From: Pedobacter sp.
GTDB taxonomy: Bacteria; Bacteroidota; Bacteroidia; Sphingobacteriales; Sphingobacteriaceae
Direction of reading: 5' to 3'
DNA length: 64,000 nucleotides
NCBI GenBank assembly: GCA_004295885.1
Contig: SEDG01000001.1
Coordinates: forward strand, 1-64,000
Of the stretch, positions 54,962 to 64,000 are shown piece by piece. The notes below the pieces were generated by a model. That model was not told the origin of the DNA, searched no databases, and saw only the letters and a list, made by a program, of their open reading frames with translations. The translations under genes were made by a program, and so were the position numbers. Position 1 is the stretch's first letter. Each line of letters begins with the position of its first letter.

Positions 54962-55777
54962 TTATTTCTGTTTACTGACAGATGTATGCGTATAATAGAT
55001 AGCCATCCCAGTAAATAATAACCCACCAATTAAATTTCCTAAAGTAACAATTAGCTGGTTATAGAGCCACCACTCTACAAATGTAACTTTTGCTCCAAAA
55101 AGCATTCCTGCGGGTATAACAAACATTTTGACAACTGCATGTTCAAAACCCAGTGAAAAAAATATAAAGATGGGAATTCCGCCAGCAAATATTTTGCCCA
55201 AAGTCGATTTGGAGGTCATGGCCATTACAACACCCATACATACCATCCAGTTGCATAAAAGGCCTTTTACAAAAGCAGTAAATACACCAGAGAAACCATT
55301 AGCCTTATATCCAATAGTCTTTTTCTCTGCAGCTTTTATCAGCAGCTGTTCGATTGGGCCATTTAAGTCTGAGGATGATAACCAAAATAAAAATGCATAT
55401 AATAAACTTCCAACAAGGTTACCCAGAAATACCCAAAACAGGTTTTTAAGCATTGTATTAAATGAAATCTTTTTTTCAAACCAAGCCAACGGTAATAAGC
55501 AACAGCTTCCAGTTGCTAATTCTGACCCCAACAAAACCACTATTATAAAGCCTACCGGAAATAACAATGCGCCAATAACGCTCAACTTAGTTTGTGCTGT
55601 AACTAAATAAGCAAGCGTTACTGCAATGCCAAGTAATGCACCAGATAACGCCCCTCTAATTAAAAGGTCTTTAATTTTTAAACTTGATTTTTCAATAGCC
55701 AAACCCAACATATTGTTGGCTACTTCTTTGGGTGATACATAATCGATAATATTATAATTGTTTAGTTGAGGTTGCAC
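54962..55777 (-). CDS. Formate/nitrite transporter (FNT) family channel
   Basis: The 271-residue membrane protein has six hydrophobic helices and FNT landmarks: IRGALSGALLGIAVTLAY, GSELATGSCCLLPLAW, CNWMVCMGVVMA (about 172-183) and GFEHAVVKMFVIPAG (about 208-222). In FocA/NirC the last motif is usually EH-(S/C)-VANM; here the conserved Asn is Lys (VVKM), which may alter selectivity. It would move formate, nitrite, acetate, lactate or a similar small anion. It is 14 nt downstream of an unknown secreted-protein gene. Confidence 0.88.
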   Translation of the reverse strand: MQPQLNNYNIIDYVSPKEVANNMLGLAIEKSSLKIKDLLIRGALSGALLGIAVTLAYLVTAQTKLSVIGALLFPVGFIIVVLLGSELATGSCCLLPLAWFEKKISFNTMLKNLFWVFLGNLVGSLLYAFLFWLSSSDLNGPIEQLLIKAAEKKTIGYKANGFSGVFTAFVKGLLCNWMVCMGVVMAMTSKSTLGKIFAGGIPIFIFFSLGFEHAVVKMFVIPAGMLFGAKVTFVEWWLYNQLIVTLGNLIGGLLFTGMAIYYTHTSVSKQK

Positions 55778-55791
55778 TATAAATTTTAGCC

Positions 55792-56622
55792 TTAAAATTT
55801 GAGCTTAGAAAATTTAAATTTGCCTGTAGTTGTAGCTGTTTGGCCTGGTTTAAGTTCCTTGGCTACAAGGGGAGCAGAATGTATGCATCCGTGATCATGT
55901 TCCCAGTTGTTGAAGAAAAATGCGGGCTGACCATCAACAGTTGTCTCAATCTTCCAACTACTGTCTTTCGATTCCAGCCAAACGCTCTTTCCGCTTAGCA
56001 TTGTGTTGGCATTTACGTTCCAATTTACAATCCACGGGCTTTCAGCTAAATTAATCCCTCCAATAACAGGATAAAACTGCATTGTTCTCCTTCCATTTCC
56101 CGCCGTTTTCTCAACGGAAGCCAGAGATATGGTTTGGTCAAATTCATTTTTTGCCCAAGTGCGTTCCATACTAATATCCTTAAACAAAGGAGCCCTGTCC
56201 ATGGTAAGGCAATTAAAGGCAGCCAAATCAAATAATGGAGTTTTACTTTTATTAGTAAATTTTATTTTCCATGTCAACCAATATTCTCTAGCATGCTCGG
56301 TTAAATCTAAATCAACACTATAGCCATATTTAGAATTTTTAACCTTTCTGCTTCCATGATTTCCCTTGATTGTCCAAGGCTTCAGGTCAGCATTAAACAA
56401 ACCCTTCTCTAGGTTTTTACCTGTAAATATTTCAGGTACAGTAAACAGGAAATATTGCCCGGGCAATTCTTTAAGTACGATAAAAATAGAGATGTTACTT
56501 TCGTCAGCGGGTTTGAAAGCAATTAATGGTTCAATTTTTTGCTGCGAAAATGCGCTTGTCCATAGTATAAATGTTGCAAATATGCAAAGCAGTTTTCTTG
56601 TTGATATTTTCTTATAAGCCAT
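55792..56622 (-). CDS. Secreted protein of unknown function
   Basis: The 276-residue product has a Sec signal peptide (LLCIFATFILWTSAFSQ). The mature part is beta-rich with several Trp (YWLTWKIKF, WIVNWNVN) and ends in FFFNNWEHDHGCIHSAPL with a His cluster (about 243-252), which could bind metal. I do not recognise the family. It is the first gene of a two-gene minus-strand unit with the FNT channel and is divergent from the PHP-type hydrolase. A link to that hydrolase is possible but unproven. Confidence 0.65.
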   Translation of the reverse strand: MAYKKISTRKLLCIFATFILWTSAFSQQKIEPLIAFKPADESNISIFIVLKELPGQYFLFTVPEIFTGKNLEKGLFNADLKPWTIKGNHGSRKVKNSKYGYSVDLDLTEHAREYWLTWKIKFTNKSKTPLFDLAAFNCLTMDRAPLFKDISMERTWAKNEFDQTISLASVEKTAGNGRRTMQFYPVIGGINLAESPWIVNWNVNANTMLSGKSVWLESKDSSWKIETTVDGQPAFFFNNWEHDHGCIHSAPLVAKELKPGQTATTTGKFKFSKLKF

Positions 56623-56674
56623 GTTAAATCTAATTTCCTATAAAGTTATATCTCATATAATTGTTGGCATACTG

Positions 56675-56686
56675 TCCTGTACAGGA
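56675..56686. promoter_or_regulatory. 12-bp palindrome in divergent promoter region
   Basis: TCCTGTACAGGA is a perfect palindrome in the 120-nt gap between the minus-strand secreted protein and the plus-strand PHP-type hydrolase, a natural place for a shared operator. Confidence 0.4.
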
Positions 56687-56742
56687 TGCGAACATTTTAA
56701 ATTTAATTATTATTGTTAGTGATATTTTAAAAAAATGTTTAT

Positions 56743-58437
56743 ATGAGACGATACTACTCTATCCTGTTGTTAGTTGCCATGGTAAATGGGCTTAACTCAA
56801 GAGCTCAATCTAGCAATGGCTTCAAATCGGTTGTAGCGATCAGGATTTTTACTGAAGATAACAAGAAAATTACACCAGCTATGGTGTGCATTACGAACGG
56901 TAAACAGAATCAACCTGTTTTACCACCATCGGGCGAAAACATTGGAAAGCCTTCCGACAATGATGTGTTCTTTAAAGGCGTTTCTTTTGACAAGAATAAA
57001 AACTGGGTTGGGCCAATTCGCATGACTGCAGGAGTGGGTGACAATAAAGATAGGAGCGTACTTTATGGGGTACAGCCATCTATTCCCTACTGGAAAGCTC
57101 CAGTGATGTATCAGACCTCTGGTGATTTTACCATTGAGTTACCTGTGGGTACTTGGAAAATCAGCATACAGAGGGGGAACGAATATATTCCCATTGAGCA
57201 GGAATTTACAGTAAAAGCAAATGACATCAAGCTAGTTAAGTCATTTACTTTGAAACGCTGGATTGATCTGCCAGAAATAGGTTGGTATTCTGGTGATGTG
57301 CACGTCCATCATCCTACAAATAAGCCAGGATTTCGAGAGTATCTATTATCCTATGCAAAAGCCGAAGACCTTCATCTGGTTAACATACTGGAAATGGGAC
57401 ACCACGAGACCGGGGTAGATGCTATGGGGCATGAGCACACGGGAACTGACTTTAAGCAAGCTGGATTTGGCGAAAAATTTAGAGTAAACGATGGGAACTA
57501 TTGGTTAGTTTCGGGTCAGGAGGATCCTAGGAGCAGGTTCGGACATATCATTGGATTAAATATAGATCAGATAGTAAGGGATACCACTGTTTATGATTAC
57601 TATGACCTTGTTTTTAAAAACCTGAAAATGCAACCTGGAGCAGTAGTGGGCTTTGCACATTTTGCTTGGAATGTCTCTTGGAATGTTCAGAACAAGACAA
57701 CTGGTTTCCCATGGTTCATTACATCCAATCAAATAGATTTCGTGGAGTTACTCCAGTTCCTGAAATTAAATACGTTAGACTATTATGAATACCTCAATCT
57801 AGGATTTCGCATTACTGCTGCAGCTGGGAGCGATTTCCCATGGGCAAGCACGATTGGCGAAGTGCGTACAATGGTTTATACCGGAAAAAAATTCACTCCA
57901 GATGCTTGGTTTCAGGGCCTTAAGGCGGGAAACACCTTTGTTACCAACGGCCCTGCATTATTCTTAACTGCAGATGGAGAAATGCCTGGTAGTGAGATTA
58001 AAAAAGCCAAGGGGTCCACTTTAAAGCTTTCGTTAAAAGGATTGTCAAATCCAAAGATTGGTACCATCAGGAGAATAGCCATCTATTCTAACGAAGGGTT
58101 AATTGCAGAGCTTAACAACAAGGAAATAAGGGACTCCATTGAGTTGAAATTTTCGCATTCAATTAAACGCAGTCAGTGGATTGCCGCCGTGGTGAATTGC
58201 GACAACGGTGCAGTGGCGCACACCAGTCCGGTTTATGTGGTTGTGGATGGCAAGCCTACCTATGATTTAAAGAGGGCGCCAGAAATAATAGCTAGGCAGG
58301 TTGCAAGTATTGAAGAGCTATTGCGTGAGGAAAAGTCAAAGAAAGTACTGGACCAGGGAATTATCGAAAGATTAGAGACTTCGATTTCGTTTTACAGGAT
58401 GCTTTTACAGCAAATAAAAAAAGAAAGTGAGTCATAA
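56743..58437 (+). CDS. CehA/McbA-family metallohydrolase (PHP-type)
   Basis: The 564-residue protein has a signal peptide (about 1-22), an N-terminal beta domain (25-170) and a PHP-type metal site starting at GDVHVHHPT (D185, H187, H189, H190). ILEMGHHETG (about 215), VVGFAHFAWN (about 303) and AGSDFPWAS (about 366) follow as further ligands. CehA and McbA hydrolyse ester or carbamate bonds; most relatives are uncharacterised. A C-terminal helical tail ends in KKESES. It precedes the SusC 3/SusD 3 pair by 65 nt, so it may act on the same substrate. Confidence 0.85.
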   Translation: MRRYYSILLLVAMVNGLNSRAQSSNGFKSVVAIRIFTEDNKKITPAMVCITNGKQNQPVLPPSGENIGKPSDNDVFFKGVSFDKNKNWVGPIRMTAGVGDNKDRSVLYGVQPSIPYWKAPVMYQTSGDFTIELPVGTWKISIQRGNEYIPIEQEFTVKANDIKLVKSFTLKRWIDLPEIGWYSGDVHVHHPTNKPGFREYLLSYAKAEDLHLVNILEMGHHETGVDAMGHEHTGTDFKQAGFGEKFRVNDGNYWLVSGQEDPRSRFGHIIGLNIDQIVRDTTVYDYYDLVFKNLKMQPGAVVGFAHFAWNVSWNVQNKTTGFPWFITSNQIDFVELLQFLKLNTLDYYEYLNLGFRITAAAGSDFPWASTIGEVRTMVYTGKKFTPDAWFQGLKAGNTFVTNGPALFLTADGEMPGSEIKKAKGSTLKLSLKGLSNPKIGTIRRIAIYSNEGLIAELNNKEIRDSIELKFSHSIKRSQWIAAVVNCDNGAVAHTSPVYVVVDGKPTYDLKRAPEIIARQVASIEELLREEKSKKVLDQGIIERLETSISFYRMLLQQIKKESES

Positions 58438-58502
58438 CGGAGCAGGATGCCACAACTTAAGGATGACTTAATTTAGATACCATATTACCAAAACCAAATA
58501 TC

Positions 58503-61500
58503 ATGAACAAAATTTACTACTTATTAAATGGGCACTTGAAGCTATTGGTTTTCATGTGTCTGTTGTCCACGATCAATGTTGCCGTTTATGCGCAGCAGAA
58601 AACGATCAGTGGGGTCGTGATAGACTCCGCTGACACCAAGCCCCTAGTTGGGGTATCCATTACCATTCAGGGAACAAAAAACGTGATACAGACTGATGGG
58701 AATGGAAAGTTTAAGTTAAATGCTGCCTCAAGCGATAACTTAGTATTTCAATATCTTGGATTCGTGACTAAGGTTATCAATGTTGGTAACCAGAGCGATT
58801 TAAGGATTGTCTTAAGTTCTGCTAGCCAGAAGTTAGGTGAGGTGGTCGTGGTTGCCTTTGGAACACAGAAAAAAGTGAGTGTCACAGGGGCCATTAATTC
58901 CATTCAAACCAAGGAAATAAAGCAAAGTCCTGCCGCAAATTTAGCTGTGACCCTTGCTGGACGATTACCCGGTTTGACATCTATACAGAAAAGTGGGGAG
59001 CCTGGAAGGGATTTAACCAATCTGTACATCAGGGGCCAGGGTACAGTTAATGCGCAGAGTCCAGTCGTGTTGGTGGATGGGATAGAACGTGACCTAACTT
59101 ATATCGACCCAAATGAGGTTGAATCCGTAACGATATTGAAAGATGCATCCTCGACGGCCATATTTGGTGTGAGAGGTGCTAATGGTGTGATTTTGGTTAC
59201 TACAAAAAGAGGTACGTCTGAGAAGCCTTCCATTAACTTTACAACCGAAACCGGACTTCAGGATTTCACAAGAAAACTGCAGCCAGTTAATTCATATGAA
59301 TTTGCCACCTTACGAAACCTTGCCCAGCAGAATGATGGGCTAGGCCCGGCATTTTCCCCAGCAGCCTTAGAGCACTATAGAACGGGAGATGATCCAGTAA
59401 GATACCCGAATACCAATTGGCGAGAATTGTTGATGAAAGACTATTCATCGCAATCACGCTATAACCTGAACGTATCTGGGGCAAGTAAGTCCATGAAGTA
59501 CTTTATCAATGCAGGTTACCTTAGTCAGGGTGGACAGTTCAATACGGAAAAAGGTCTTAACTATGACCCGAGTTTTGCATTGGATCGCTATAACTTCAGA
59601 TCCAATATTGATGTACAGCTAAATAGCAGCCTTAAGGCATTCTTAAATGTTGCGGGATATTTAGAGAAACAAAATATGCCCGGTGGCGTATTGAGGACAT
59701 TTGGAGATAGGAATTCGCAACTGGCTGGAGAGTCAACGGCAGATTTTATCTTCACTTTCATGAACGATATGAATAGTACTGATCCAGGGCCCTTGACCCC
59801 TGATGGTCAAGTAATCACAAATCCTATTGTACCACATCCGGCTTATGGGCAAATTAACAGGGCTGGTTATACGCAACAGACCAGAAATAACATCTTGGCT
59901 TCCTATGGGATGGAGCAAACCTTGGATTTCATAGCCAAAGGGTTGTCTGCCAAGGTAATTGTATCTTTTGATGCCAGGTCGACCAATAACCTCTTTGCCA
60001 CAAAAAGTTATCAGAAATTTGTACAGGTGATAGATCCAAATACCGCCGAGGTATCTTACAGGAAGTTTAATGCCGATGAAAATACACCCTTGGATATATC
60101 AGGCTCTGCTTTTTTTACCACGCTAAGCAATATTCAGGGTTACTTGAATTATAATAGGTTGTTTGGCAAGCACGCCGTTTCAGGCTTATTGCTATATCAA
60201 CAACAAAAAAATATCGTGGACTCTCAGCTTCCATTTAATCTAAGGGGCGCTGCAACCCGTTTAACGTATTCCTATGACTCAAGATACCTCTTTGAGTTTA
60301 ACGCTGGTTATAATGGTTCCGAGCAATTTGTTAAGGGTAAGAGGTTTGGGTTTTTTCCAGCGTTATCAGCAGGCTGGGTGATTTCCAATGAATCATTCTT
60401 AAAGGACAACAAGGTATTAAGCTTACTTAAGCTTCGCGGATCATATGGAGAGGTAGGTAATGACAGGATTGGTGGAAGCCGCTTTTTGTACCTCGACGAT
60501 ATTATCGTGGCACCGGGTGGCGGTTATTCCAATAGTCTAGGTTTCGGAAATACGATCGTAACCAACAGGCTTCGAAATGAGAACCTGACATGGGAAGTCG
60601 CAAGGAAGGCGAATGTTGGCCTAGAGATTGGCCTTTTTAATGCCCTTAACTTAACGGTTGACGTATTCACGGAGAAAAGGGACAATATTTTACGAAGAAG
60701 AGGAACCATTCCAACATTAAACGGATTGCCCATTAGTGCACTGCCTCCCGTGAACATAGGCGTGGTTCAAAACCGAGGTTTTGAGGCAGAAGTTAACTAT
60801 AAGAAGGTGTTTAACAAGGACTTTTCTATCCTGACAAGGGCTAATCTTTCGTTTGCCAGAAACAAGCAATTATTTGCTGATGAACCGCTGCTACCTGCAA
60901 GTTTTGCATATCGATACAGGCAAACTGGCTATAGGATCGGACAACCGTTCGGCTATATTGTAGATAGGTATTTCACAAGCGTACAAGATATTGCAAATTC
61001 TCCGGTTCAAAGTGTTGGCGGGCACGAGTCCCGTCCAGGGGATTTAAAGTTCAAGGATCTTAATAATGATGGGGTAATAGATGATAAGGATCATGGGCCG
61101 ATTGGCTACTCGAACGTGCCGGAATATCAGTTTGGAGGTGCAATTAGCATAAATTACAAGAACTTTGATTTGAGTGCCCTTGTTCAAGGGGTGAGCAACA
61201 TATATAATCTCTATGCAGGGGCTGGAACCTTTGAAGGTACAAACTACTATAGCCAGCATTTGGAAAGCTGGACAGCCGAAAGGTTCGCAAGCGGAGCTCC
61301 CATCAATTATCCAAGATTGACTACCCAAACGTCTCCTAACCAAAATTACAACTCTTTCTTTGTTATTGATGCCAGTTATGTGCGATTGAAGAATGTCGAG
61401 TTAGGCTACACCCTACCGACAAAATGGGCAGGCAAGGTGGGTGCAAAAAACATAAGGTTATATTTTAACGGATTAAACCTATACACCTGGGATAAATTGC

Positions 61501-61601
61501 CAACCAAGAACTTTGACCCTGAGCTAACTTTATCTGGACGTGGGCAGTTCACTTATCCGATCACAAGGGTATATAATCTAGGCGTTAATGTTACATTTTA
61601 A
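58503..61601 (+). CDS. SusC-type TonB-dependent transporter 3
   Basis: The 1032-residue protein has a longish signal region (cleavage near VYAQ, about 31), a carboxypeptidase-like domain (ISGVVIDSADTKPLVGVSITI) and no STN domain. The plug has LGEVVVVAFGTQKKVSVTGAI, VVLVDGIERD and ILKDASSTAIFGVRGANGVILVTTKRG, and the barrel ends in Phe. It probably transports the product of, or substrate for, the PHP-type hydrolase. The control gene is not in the window. Confidence 0.95.
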   Translation: MNKIYYLLNGHLKLLVFMCLLSTINVAVYAQQKTISGVVIDSADTKPLVGVSITIQGTKNVIQTDGNGKFKLNAASSDNLVFQYLGFVTKVINVGNQSDLRIVLSSASQKLGEVVVVAFGTQKKVSVTGAINSIQTKEIKQSPAANLAVTLAGRLPGLTSIQKSGEPGRDLTNLYIRGQGTVNAQSPVVLVDGIERDLTYIDPNEVESVTILKDASSTAIFGVRGANGVILVTTKRGTSEKPSINFTTETGLQDFTRKLQPVNSYEFATLRNLAQQNDGLGPAFSPAALEHYRTGDDPVRYPNTNWRELLMKDYSSQSRYNLNVSGASKSMKYFINAGYLSQGGQFNTEKGLNYDPSFALDRYNFRSNIDVQLNSSLKAFLNVAGYLEKQNMPGGVLRTFGDRNSQLAGESTADFIFTFMNDMNSTDPGPLTPDGQVITNPIVPHPAYGQINRAGYTQQTRNNILASYGMEQTLDFIAKGLSAKVIVSFDARSTNNLFATKSYQKFVQVIDPNTAEVSYRKFNADENTPLDISGSAFFTTLSNIQGYLNYNRLFGKHAVSGLLLYQQQKNIVDSQLPFNLRGAATRLTYSYDSRYLFEFNAGYNGSEQFVKGKRFGFFPALSAGWVISNESFLKDNKVLSLLKLRGSYGEVGNDRIGGSRFLYLDDIIVAPGGGYSNSLGFGNTIVTNRLRNENLTWEVARKANVGLEIGLFNALNLTVDVFTEKRDNILRRRGTIPTLNGLPISALPPVNIGVVQNRGFEAEVNYKKVFNKDFSILTRANLSFARNKQLFADEPLLPASFAYRYRQTGYRIGQPFGYIVDRYFTSVQDIANSPVQSVGGHESRPGDLKFKDLNNDGVIDDKDHGPIGYSNVPEYQFGGAISINYKNFDLSALVQGVSNIYNLYAGAGTFEGTNYYSQHLESWTAERFASGAPINYPRLTTQTSPNQNYNSFFVIDASYVRLKNVELGYTLPTKWAGKVGAKNIRLYFNGLNLYTWDKLPTKNFDPELTLSGRGQFTYPITRVYNLGVNVTF

Positions 61602-61613
61602 ATTTAGTCAATT

Positions 61614-63404
61614 ATGAAAAAGATATTGCTTTTAACTTTCGCCGCCTTATTGATGGTGGTGAGTTGTAAAAAGGATCCATTGGATCAGACACCAGATGGA
61701 AAAATAACCCTTGAAGAGGTTTTTACCGACAAGGACAGAACAGAGGCATACCTAAGCACCGCATATAGCCGCATTCCAGATTATTTTTGGAAGTATAGTT
61801 TCTTCGCCTTTCTTGCTGGGGTTACTGATGAAGCCAAGGACTCAGACGTGGGTAACAATGCAGGTAACATTGCCTCGTTTTGGAACACGGGTTCATTAAG
61901 TTTATCTACCAACCCACTGGAAGCCTATGGTGGTCAAGGTAAGGGAATCAGCAGGTATGTTACCTACTGGTCAGGCATAAGGGACTGTAACGTTTTCTTA
62001 GCTAACATCCCAAAGGCAGCTGTAGCTAACGAGGATTATAGAAAGAGATTTACGGCCGAGGCTAAGGTCCTTCGATCATTTTATTACCTGGAACTAATCA
62101 AGCAGTTTGGTGGAATGCCGATTGTTGACAAGCCTTTTGAGGTTACCTTTGATTATACGTCGTTGAAAAGACCTACTTTCCAGGAATGTGTTAACTTCAT
62201 TGTAAAAAATTGTGATGAGGCCATTGCAGAGCCTCAGTTTCCACTTAGGATAACTTTAGAGACAGAACGTGGGAGGTTCACAAAGGCCGTTGCGTATGCA
62301 ATCAAGTCTCAGGCACTGCTTTACAATGCAAGTCCATTATGGAACCCAACAAATGATATGGCGAAGTGGACCGCCTCTGCGAATGCTTCAAAGGAGGCAA
62401 TTGCTGCTTTAGCTGCTACTGGCCAATTTGCCCTTAATGCTAATTATGGAAATTATTTCTTGAATCAGTCAGATCTTAGCCCATCCCCAGGTGATAAAGA
62501 GACTATTTTTGAAATTAATGAACCATCTAACGGCACCTTTTCAGTAATTAACAGTATTCCAAGTAAGCCAGGGATGTTCAAGGCCGGCTCTTGCCCGTCG
62601 CAAGAATTGGTGGATGCCTATGATATGCAAATTAACCCAATAGCGGGCGGTATTGCAGGTGAGCCAGCTATTCTTGGCTATTCAGATGCAGACCATTTAC
62701 AACCAATCATCAATAACTCTGGCCCTGGGCCAGCTTCTGGTTACGCAAGGGCAAGGCCATACGTAGGACGAGACCCAAGGTTTTATGCTACAGTTTGGTT
62801 CAACGGCGCACAATACGATAATATTAATGGTGCAATCCATACCATTGAAACCTTCCAAGGAGGAGCAGATCAATTGATTAAAAATCCACCTAACAGGGCT
62901 AATACCCATACTGGATACTATTTGAGAAAATTTATAGATCCTAGGATTCAGTCTAACCAGCCGCATAACTCAAGGTGGAAAAAATATCGCCTAGCGGAAA
63001 TTTACCTGAACCTGGCAGAAGCGGAGAATGAGGTAAATGGTCCAACGGCCGCCGCGTATGCTGCGGTTAACGTGGTGAGAAATCGTGCACAGATGCCTAA
63101 TCTTCCTGCCGGATTGGATAAGGATCAGTTCAGGATAAGAGTACGCAGGGAGCGAAGAGTGGAATTTGCAATGGAAGAGCACCGTTTCTGGGACGTGAGA
63201 CGCTGGAAAATATTGGATCAGACAGATAAGGTCGTTACGGGAATGGAAATAATCAAAGATCCAGTGACTGGAGTATTTACCTACAATCGTTTTGTAACAG
63301 AGCGCCGTAATGCGTGGACGGATAAGTACTTGATTTTCCCAATTCCACTTGGTGAGGCTTCTATCATTCCCGATTTTGATTTACATCAAAATCCAGGGTG
63401 GTAA
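61614..63404 (+). CDS. SusD/RagB-type surface lipoprotein 3
   Basis: The 596-residue lipoprotein (lipobox VVSCK; then DPLDQTPDGKITLEEVF) has the SusD core AEAKVLRSFYYLELIKQFGGMPIV (about 143-166, shown by its KVLR and FGGMP parts) and the late block RVRRERRVEFAMEEHRFWDVRRW (about 503-525). The C-terminus IPLGEASIIPDF is typical. It is 12 nt after SusC 3 and pairs with it. Confidence 0.95.
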   Translation: MKKILLLTFAALLMVVSCKKDPLDQTPDGKITLEEVFTDKDRTEAYLSTAYSRIPDYFWKYSFFAFLAGVTDEAKDSDVGNNAGNIASFWNTGSLSLSTNPLEAYGGQGKGISRYVTYWSGIRDCNVFLANIPKAAVANEDYRKRFTAEAKVLRSFYYLELIKQFGGMPIVDKPFEVTFDYTSLKRPTFQECVNFIVKNCDEAIAEPQFPLRITLETERGRFTKAVAYAIKSQALLYNASPLWNPTNDMAKWTASANASKEAIAALAATGQFALNANYGNYFLNQSDLSPSPGDKETIFEINEPSNGTFSVINSIPSKPGMFKAGSCPSQELVDAYDMQINPIAGGIAGEPAILGYSDADHLQPIINNSGPGPASGYARARPYVGRDPRFYATVWFNGAQYDNINGAIHTIETFQGGADQLIKNPPNRANTHTGYYLRKFIDPRIQSNQPHNSRWKKYRLAEIYLNLAEAENEVNGPTAAAYAAVNVVRNRAQMPNLPAGLDKDQFRIRVRRERRVEFAMEEHRFWDVRRWKILDQTDKVVTGMEIIKDPVTGVFTYNRFVTERRNAWTDKYLIFPIPLGEASIIPDFDLHQNPGW

Positions 63405-63452
63405 GTAATGAAAGTAGCTGAATCGGTTTATTCACGTTAAGTTAAACATCGC

Positions 63453-64000
63453 ATGAAAACAAGCTATTTCGCTTTCAAACTTGTGGTATTGATAGTTGCC
63501 CTTACTTTTTCAGCCGAAAAAGTAAGGGCTGCCATTCCAGCTGATTTTTGGCCGCAATCTGGACAAACTACGCAATGGACCACAAATGCCAATAATGAAC
63601 TATGCTTTGATGGTAGTCAGCCAGGTTTTGGCCTGGCTACTGTTGCGACAACGTTTGGTGGCCTGGTGTCAAATGATTATACAGGATTAACATTGAAGTT
63701 TGATGCTATAATCTCGTCGGGTGGAGAAAACACCACGGTTGTGCTAAGTTCAAATGGAACATGGGGTTCAAAGGGCATTGTTATCGAATTAAGTAAGTGG
63801 CAGGTACAATGTGCCACTAATTATGTCTATCCTGCTACGATTCTAAGCTCTAACGCATCCTATTATCAGAATACTGTAATTAAGCCTGGGCTTTATAATT
63901 CTTTCATTATTCAGGTGAGTGCAACTGGGCTAGTCACGATCGCAGTTAACGGATATGTGTGTCCAACAACATATGCTGCTTCGTTAACTGTACTTCAGGC
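63453..64000 (+). CDS. Secreted protein, 3' end beyond window
   Basis: An ATG 48 nt after the susD 3 stop opens a frame that stays open to the window end (182 codons). It has a signal peptide (KLVVLIVALTF, cleavage near VRAA) and a Gly/Ser/Thr-rich beta-type mature part with no lipobox. The beta-sandwich-like segments (LTLKFDAIISSGGENTTVVLSS; FIIQVSATGLVTIAVNG) look like a carbohydrate-binding or surface domain. The signal-peptide codons carry a perfect 14-bp hairpin. Function cannot be named until the rest is seen. Confidence 0.75.
   Translation, partial: MKTSYFAFKLVVLIVALTFSAEKVRAAIPADFWPQSGQTTQWTTNANNELCFDGSQPGFGLATVATTFGGLVSNDYTGLTLKFDAIISSGGENTTVVLSSNGTWGSKGIVIELSKWQVQCATNYVYPATILSSNASYYQNTVIKPGLYNSFIIQVSATGLVTIAVNGYVCPTTYAASLTVLQ
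63498..63529 (+). repeat. Perfect 14-bp stem-loop within signal-peptide codons
   Basis: GCCCTTACTTTTTC (63498-63511) pairs without mismatch to GAAAAAGTAAGGGC (63516-63529) around the loop AGCC. It lies about 45 nt after the start codon. No T-run follows, so it is not a simple terminator; it may affect translation or mRNA stability after susD. Confidence 0.8.

Overview
The window looks like a chromosomal segment of a Bacteroidota bacterium, most likely Sphingobacteriaceae (Pedobacter or a near relative; the genus is inferred from overall gene style, not from a marker gene). The signs are three SusC/SusD pairs, an ECF sigma/FecR/STN-SusC signalling set, many signal peptides and lipoboxes on glycan enzymes, a TTTG/TAnnTTTG-type promoter before the integrase, and moderately AT-rich DNA. 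There is no CRISPR array, rRNA operon or complete insertion sequence.

Layout. (1) 1-1.9 kb: tRNA-Glu, initiator tRNA-fMet, a second tRNA-Glu, several hairpin terminators, then a tyrosine recombinase. This looks like a tRNA-linked integration hotspot. (2) 2.2-13.8 kb: an amino-sugar block with a long NagB-LmbE fusion, a BadF-type GlcNAc kinase, a ROK repressor, a secreted FAD oxidoreductase, an AmpG-like MFS carrier, an SGNH esterase, a DUF4434 protein and an AGE epimerase. (3) 14-27.8 kb: a polysaccharide-utilisation operon with a GH92 alpha-mannosidase, SusC/SusD, two surface lipoproteins, two tandem GHL10 hydrolases and a NagX/HGSNAT-like membrane protein. Blocks 2 and 3 appear linked: a 20-bp palindromic motif (TTATTAA-N6-TTAATAA or close variants) lies before the nagB/kinase divergent pair, the ROK gene, the FAD-oxidoreductase operon and the GH92 operon. 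Together they could take up a mannose- and GlcNAc-containing glycan and feed it through deacetylation, deamination, phosphorylation and epimerisation.

(4) 28-36.9 kb: an ECF sigma factor, FecR, STN-SusC, SusD, a lipoprotein, a di-haem cytochrome c peroxidase and an outer-surface protein. This is a cell-surface signalling system with no glycosidase, and its substrate is unknown. (5) 37-38.4 kb: a PAS-PAS protein ending in an IS1595-type transposase zinc ribbon, probably a domesticated DNA-binding module. (6) 38.5-54.7 kb: a rhamnose/galactose block with RhaT, a TIM-barrel isomerase, a PhyH dioxygenase, a GntR regulator, GH110, an SGNH-like protein, GH106, GH78 and a further hydrolase-like protein, but no SusC/SusD pair. 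(7) 55-64 kb: an unknown secreted protein plus an FNT channel, divergent from a CehA/McbA-type PHP hydrolase, a third SusC/SusD pair and a secreted protein cut by the window end. That last gene carries a perfect 14-bp hairpin inside its signal-peptide codons.

Function calls are from sequence reading only. No database search was run.
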